Positions 7,374 to 9,236 of a DNA stretch of 9,236 bases are shown one piece after another; the stretch's first letter is position 1; each line of letters begins with the position of its first letter. The position numbers were made by a program, and so were the translations under genes. The notes below the pieces were generated by a model, which worked only from the letters and a program-made list of their open reading frames with translations, made no database searches and was not told where the DNA came from. Source of the stretch: Actinomycetes bacterium (lineage in GTDB: Bacteria > Actinomycetota > Acidimicrobiia > Acidimicrobiales > Microtrichaceae); assembly GCA_023389745.1 (NCBI GenBank), contig JAEWED010000217.1:1-9236 (forward strand). The letters are read 5' to 3'.

Positions 7374-8903
7374 ATGCCCTCACAGAACCTGTCCGGACCG
7401 CTCGGCGGTCGCTCTCGCCTGGCCGCGCTCGCCCTGGTGGCGTGCCTGGCGTTGGTCGCCGCGGCCTGCGGCAGCGACGGTGACGACGACGCCTCGGGTG
7501 GCGGTGGCGGCTCGACCGGTGGCGGCGATCTGCCCGAGTGCCCCGTCGAGGCGCTCACCGACGCCGACGGCGTCACCGAGATCACGCTCTGGCACGCCTG
7601 GGTCGGCCTGACCAAGCGGACCGTCGAGTCCATCGCCGAGGACTACAACGCCTCGCAGGACAAGGTGAAGGTCAACGTCGAGGCGCAGGGCAACTACGAA
7701 GAGATGCTCGCCAAGTACGAGTCCGCCCTCGCCGACCCGACCTCGCTGCCCGACATGGTGCTCAGCGAGGACACGACCACGCAGTTCATGATCGACTCCC
7801 AGACCGTGCTCCCGGCGCAGTCGTGCATCGACGCCGATCCCGACGCCGCGGCCTTCTACGACCAGGTCCTGCCGGCGGTGACCGCCGGGTGGACCGTCGA
7901 GGACGTGCTGTGGCCCGCGGCGTTCAGCGTGTCGCAGCCGATCCTCTACGTGAACGAGAGCCACCTGAACGCGGCGGGCGTCGACACCGCCTCGCTGCCC
8001 GGCACCCTCGACGAGTTGCGCGCCGCGGCCGAGACGATCAAGGCGGCGAACCTGCCCGGCGTCGGGGAGCCGCTCGTCCTGCGTCTCGACTCCTGGTACC
8101 TGGAGCACCTGCTCACCGGCGCGAAGCAGGAGATCGTCGACGAGGACAACGGCCGCTCCGGGCTCGCGAAGAACTCCGAGCTGCTCAACGACGACACCGA
8201 CAAGGTCTACGAGTGGTTCCGGTCGATGTACGACGACGGCCTGCTCAAGGCGATCCCCTACTCCCAGCCCTACGACCAGCTGTTCGCGATGGCCCTCGGC
8301 TCGTCGTCGATGCTGATCGACACCTCGACGGCGATCACCTCGGTGAACGGCGCCATCGAGGGCACGCTCGATCCCGAGGACCTCGGCATCGGCGAGGACG
8401 ACGCGCTGTCCGGCGTGATCAGCGGCATCGAGCTCGGCGGCCTCGAGATCGGCGTCGGTCTCAACCCCGGCTTCACCGAGGCCGGCCAGGGCCAGATCGG
8501 CGGCGCCGGCTGGTACATGGTCGACCGGGGCGACGACGTGGGCATCTCGGCGTCCTGGGACTTCCTGAAGTACTTCAACTCCACGCCGAACCAGGTCCGC
8601 TGGACCCTCGAGGGCTCCTACCTGCCGGTGTCCGAGGCCGCCCGCAACGACCCCGCGCTGCAGAAGGAGTTCACCGAGACCCGACGGGGCCAGTGGCTCG
8701 CCATCGCCTCGAGCGCACTCGACGAGCTCGACCCCGACTTCCCCGGTCCCGTGTTCGGCCCGTACAACCAGTTCCGGGCAGCGGTGCGCGACTCCTTCGA
8801 GAAGATCACGCTCGGCCAGGCCGACGTCCCTGCCACGATCCAGTCGGTGAACGACAAGTTCCAGAGCGACCTCGAGCAGTATGCGGAAGAGGTCGGCGGC
8901 TGA
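7374..8903 (+). CDS. SBP3: extracellular solute-binding lipoprotein, paralogue of SBP1 and SBP2
   Basis: This third receptor has 509 residues from the ATG at 7374, a start supported by GGGAG and by the position of the signal peptide. The hydrophobic core (about 16-31) ends in VAAAC, predicting lipidation at Cys32. A strongly Gly/Asp-rich linker follows. Cys56 and Cys151 are the only other mature-domain cysteines. The N-terminal lobe has TLWHAWVGL near Trp73, YNASQDKVKV and LPDMVLSED. Later motifs are IKAANLPGV, NGRSGLA, IGGAGWYMV and WDFLKYF. Similarity to SBP1 and SBP2 runs end to end, with local blocks closer to one or the other. Unlike SBP2 it is separated from its neighbour by 144 bp holding an inverted repeat and promoter-like element, so it may be expressed independently. 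A strong terminator follows 45 bp after the stop. The ligand is unknown. Confidence 0.93.
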   Translation: MPSQNLSGPLGGRSRLAALALVACLALVAAACGSDGDDDASGGGGGSTGGGDLPECPVEALTDADGVTEITLWHAWVGLTKRTVESIAEDYNASQDKVKVNVEAQGNYEEMLAKYESALADPTSLPDMVLSEDTTTQFMIDSQTVLPAQSCIDADPDAAAFYDQVLPAVTAGWTVEDVLWPAAFSVSQPILYVNESHLNAAGVDTASLPGTLDELRAAAETIKAANLPGVGEPLVLRLDSWYLEHLLTGAKQEIVDEDNGRSGLAKNSELLNDDTDKVYEWFRSMYDDGLLKAIPYSQPYDQLFAMALGSSSMLIDTSTAITSVNGAIEGTLDPEDLGIGEDDALSGVISGIELGGLEIGVGLNPGFTEAGQGQIGGAGWYMVDRGDDVGISASWDFLKYFNSTPNQVRWTLEGSYLPVSEAARNDPALQKEFTETRRGQWLAIASSALDELDPDFPGPVFGPYNQFRAAVRDSFEKITLGQADVPATIQSVNDKFQSDLEQYAEEVGG

Positions 8904-8948
8904 GCGTCGGCCGGAGCACGCCGATCCGGACCGAGCCGGATCGATCAC

Positions 8949-8987
8949 GACCGACCCACCTGCCCGCACCGGGCGGGTGGGTCGGTC
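8949..8987. terminator. Strong terminator hairpin between convergent genes
   Basis: Bases 8949-8965 pair with 8971-8987 in an unbroken 17-pair stem (16 Watson-Crick pairs plus one G-T) around the five-base loop GCACC. No clear T-run flanks it, which is common in high-GC actinobacteria. It lies 45 bp after the SBP3 stop and 45 bp after the end of the opposing gene, so it probably ends transcripts from both sides. Confidence 0.85.
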
Positions 8988-9003
8988 CCGTTGCGGGGCA
9001 GAT

Positions 9004-9046
9004 TCAGAACAGGCGCACCGCGCCGGGCGGCCTCAGAACAGGCGCA
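9004..9046. repeat. 14-bp direct repeat pair copying the 3' end of the oxidoreductase gene
   Basis: TCAGAACAGGCGCA occurs at 9004-9017 and again at 9033-9046, 29 bp apart. The right copy holds the last codons (Arg-Leu-Phe) and stop of the minus-strand gene. The left copy lies after that stop and in another frame. It looks like a short tandem duplication with a diverged middle. No transposase or target-site structure is nearby. Confidence 0.6.
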
Positions 9047-9236
9047 AGCGCCGCGACATGTCGCTGCGGAAGCGCTGGTCCGGGTCGACCTGCTCGCGCA
9101 CCGCACGCCACTCGTCCAGACGCGGGTACATGAGCGGCACCAGCTCGGGTCGGACCCGGCTGTCCTTCGCCAGGTAGATCCGTCCGCCGAGCTCGACGAC
9201 CTGCTCGTCGAGCTCGTCGAAGAGGCGCTCCATGCC
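9033..9236 (-). CDS. FAD-binding oxidoreductase, DprE1-like, C-terminal part
   Basis: The minus-strand frame enters from the right edge and stops at 9033-9035, giving 67 visible residues. GGRIYLAKDSR, MYPRLDEW and SDMSRRLRLF strongly resemble the C-terminus of DprE1. DprE1 is the flavoenzyme that oxidises decaprenylphosphoryl-ribose on the way to the arabinose donor of actinobacterial cell walls. In mycobacterial DprE1, from memory, the active-site pair Tyr415/Lys418 lies in a YLAK motif 43 residues from the end. Here exactly 43 residues follow the Lys. The FAD-binding domain is outside the window, so a related FAD-linked oxidase of other specificity cannot be excluded. The Met at 9231-9233 is internal to the frame and unlikely to be the start. 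The gene converges on SBP3 across a terminator, so it is not part of the transporter operon. Confidence 0.8.
   Translation of the reverse strand, partial: GMERLFDELDEQVVELGGRIYLAKDSRVRPELVPLMYPRLDEWRAVREQVDPDQRFRSDMSRRLRLF

Noticed and set aside
4189..8903. The three receptors read as a repeat array or assembly duplication
   Set aside because: The copies have diverged extensively in protein sequence and length with intact frames, so this is old gene duplication and not an assembly artefact.
7380..8969. A 529-codon open frame on the minus strand opposite SBP3
   Set aside because: It mirrors a well-supported gene. Its product is a low-information Arg/Val/Asp/Gly/His mix typical of the antisense frame of GC-rich coding DNA, and it runs into the terminator stem.
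7538..9133. A 531-codon plus-strand frame overlapping SBP3
   Set aside because: It is an Arg/Pro/Gly-rich plus-one shadow with no start signal. It crosses the terminator and the opposing gene.

Overview
The window is very GC-rich and densely coded, with strong G/C preference at third codon positions. Its lipoprotein signal peptides, MsmK/UgpC-type ATPase and DprE1-like oxidoreductase fit a high-GC actinobacterium (Actinomycetota). Acidimicrobiia is a reasonable guess, but nothing in the window proves the class.

Layout: (1) 1-888, the 3' part of an unrecognised plus-strand gene. (2) 889-1022, a spacer with a bulged hairpin and a possible promoter. (3) 1023-4016, three tightly overlapping genes for the core of a CUT1-type sugar ABC importer: an ATPase with a C-terminal TOBE region and two permeases. 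(4) 4017-4188, a spacer with a hairpin, a possible promoter and a strong ribosome binding site. (5) 4189-8903, three consecutive paralogous lipoprotein solute-binding proteins (SBP1, SBP2, SBP3). SBP1 and SBP2 overlap by ATGA. SBP3 follows a 144-bp spacer with an 18-bp inverted repeat and its own promoter-like element. (6) 8949-8987, a 17-bp-stem hairpin terminator between converging genes. (7) 9033-9236, the C-terminal end of a minus-strand FAD-dependent oxidoreductase resembling DprE1.

How the parts work together (inference): the ATPase and two permeases form one membrane translocator. The three lipid-anchored binding proteins could each deliver a different ligand, or the same ligand with different affinity, to that translocator. 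No sugar hydrolase, kinase or recognisable regulator lies in the window, so the substrate cannot be named.

The most interesting signal is the one-translocator, three-receptor arrangement. In all three receptors the only cysteines beyond the lipidated one are a pair exactly 95 residues apart, which suggests a family-specific disulfide. SBP3 also looks set up for separate regulation. Nothing indicates a mobile element, CRISPR array, RNA gene or defence system.
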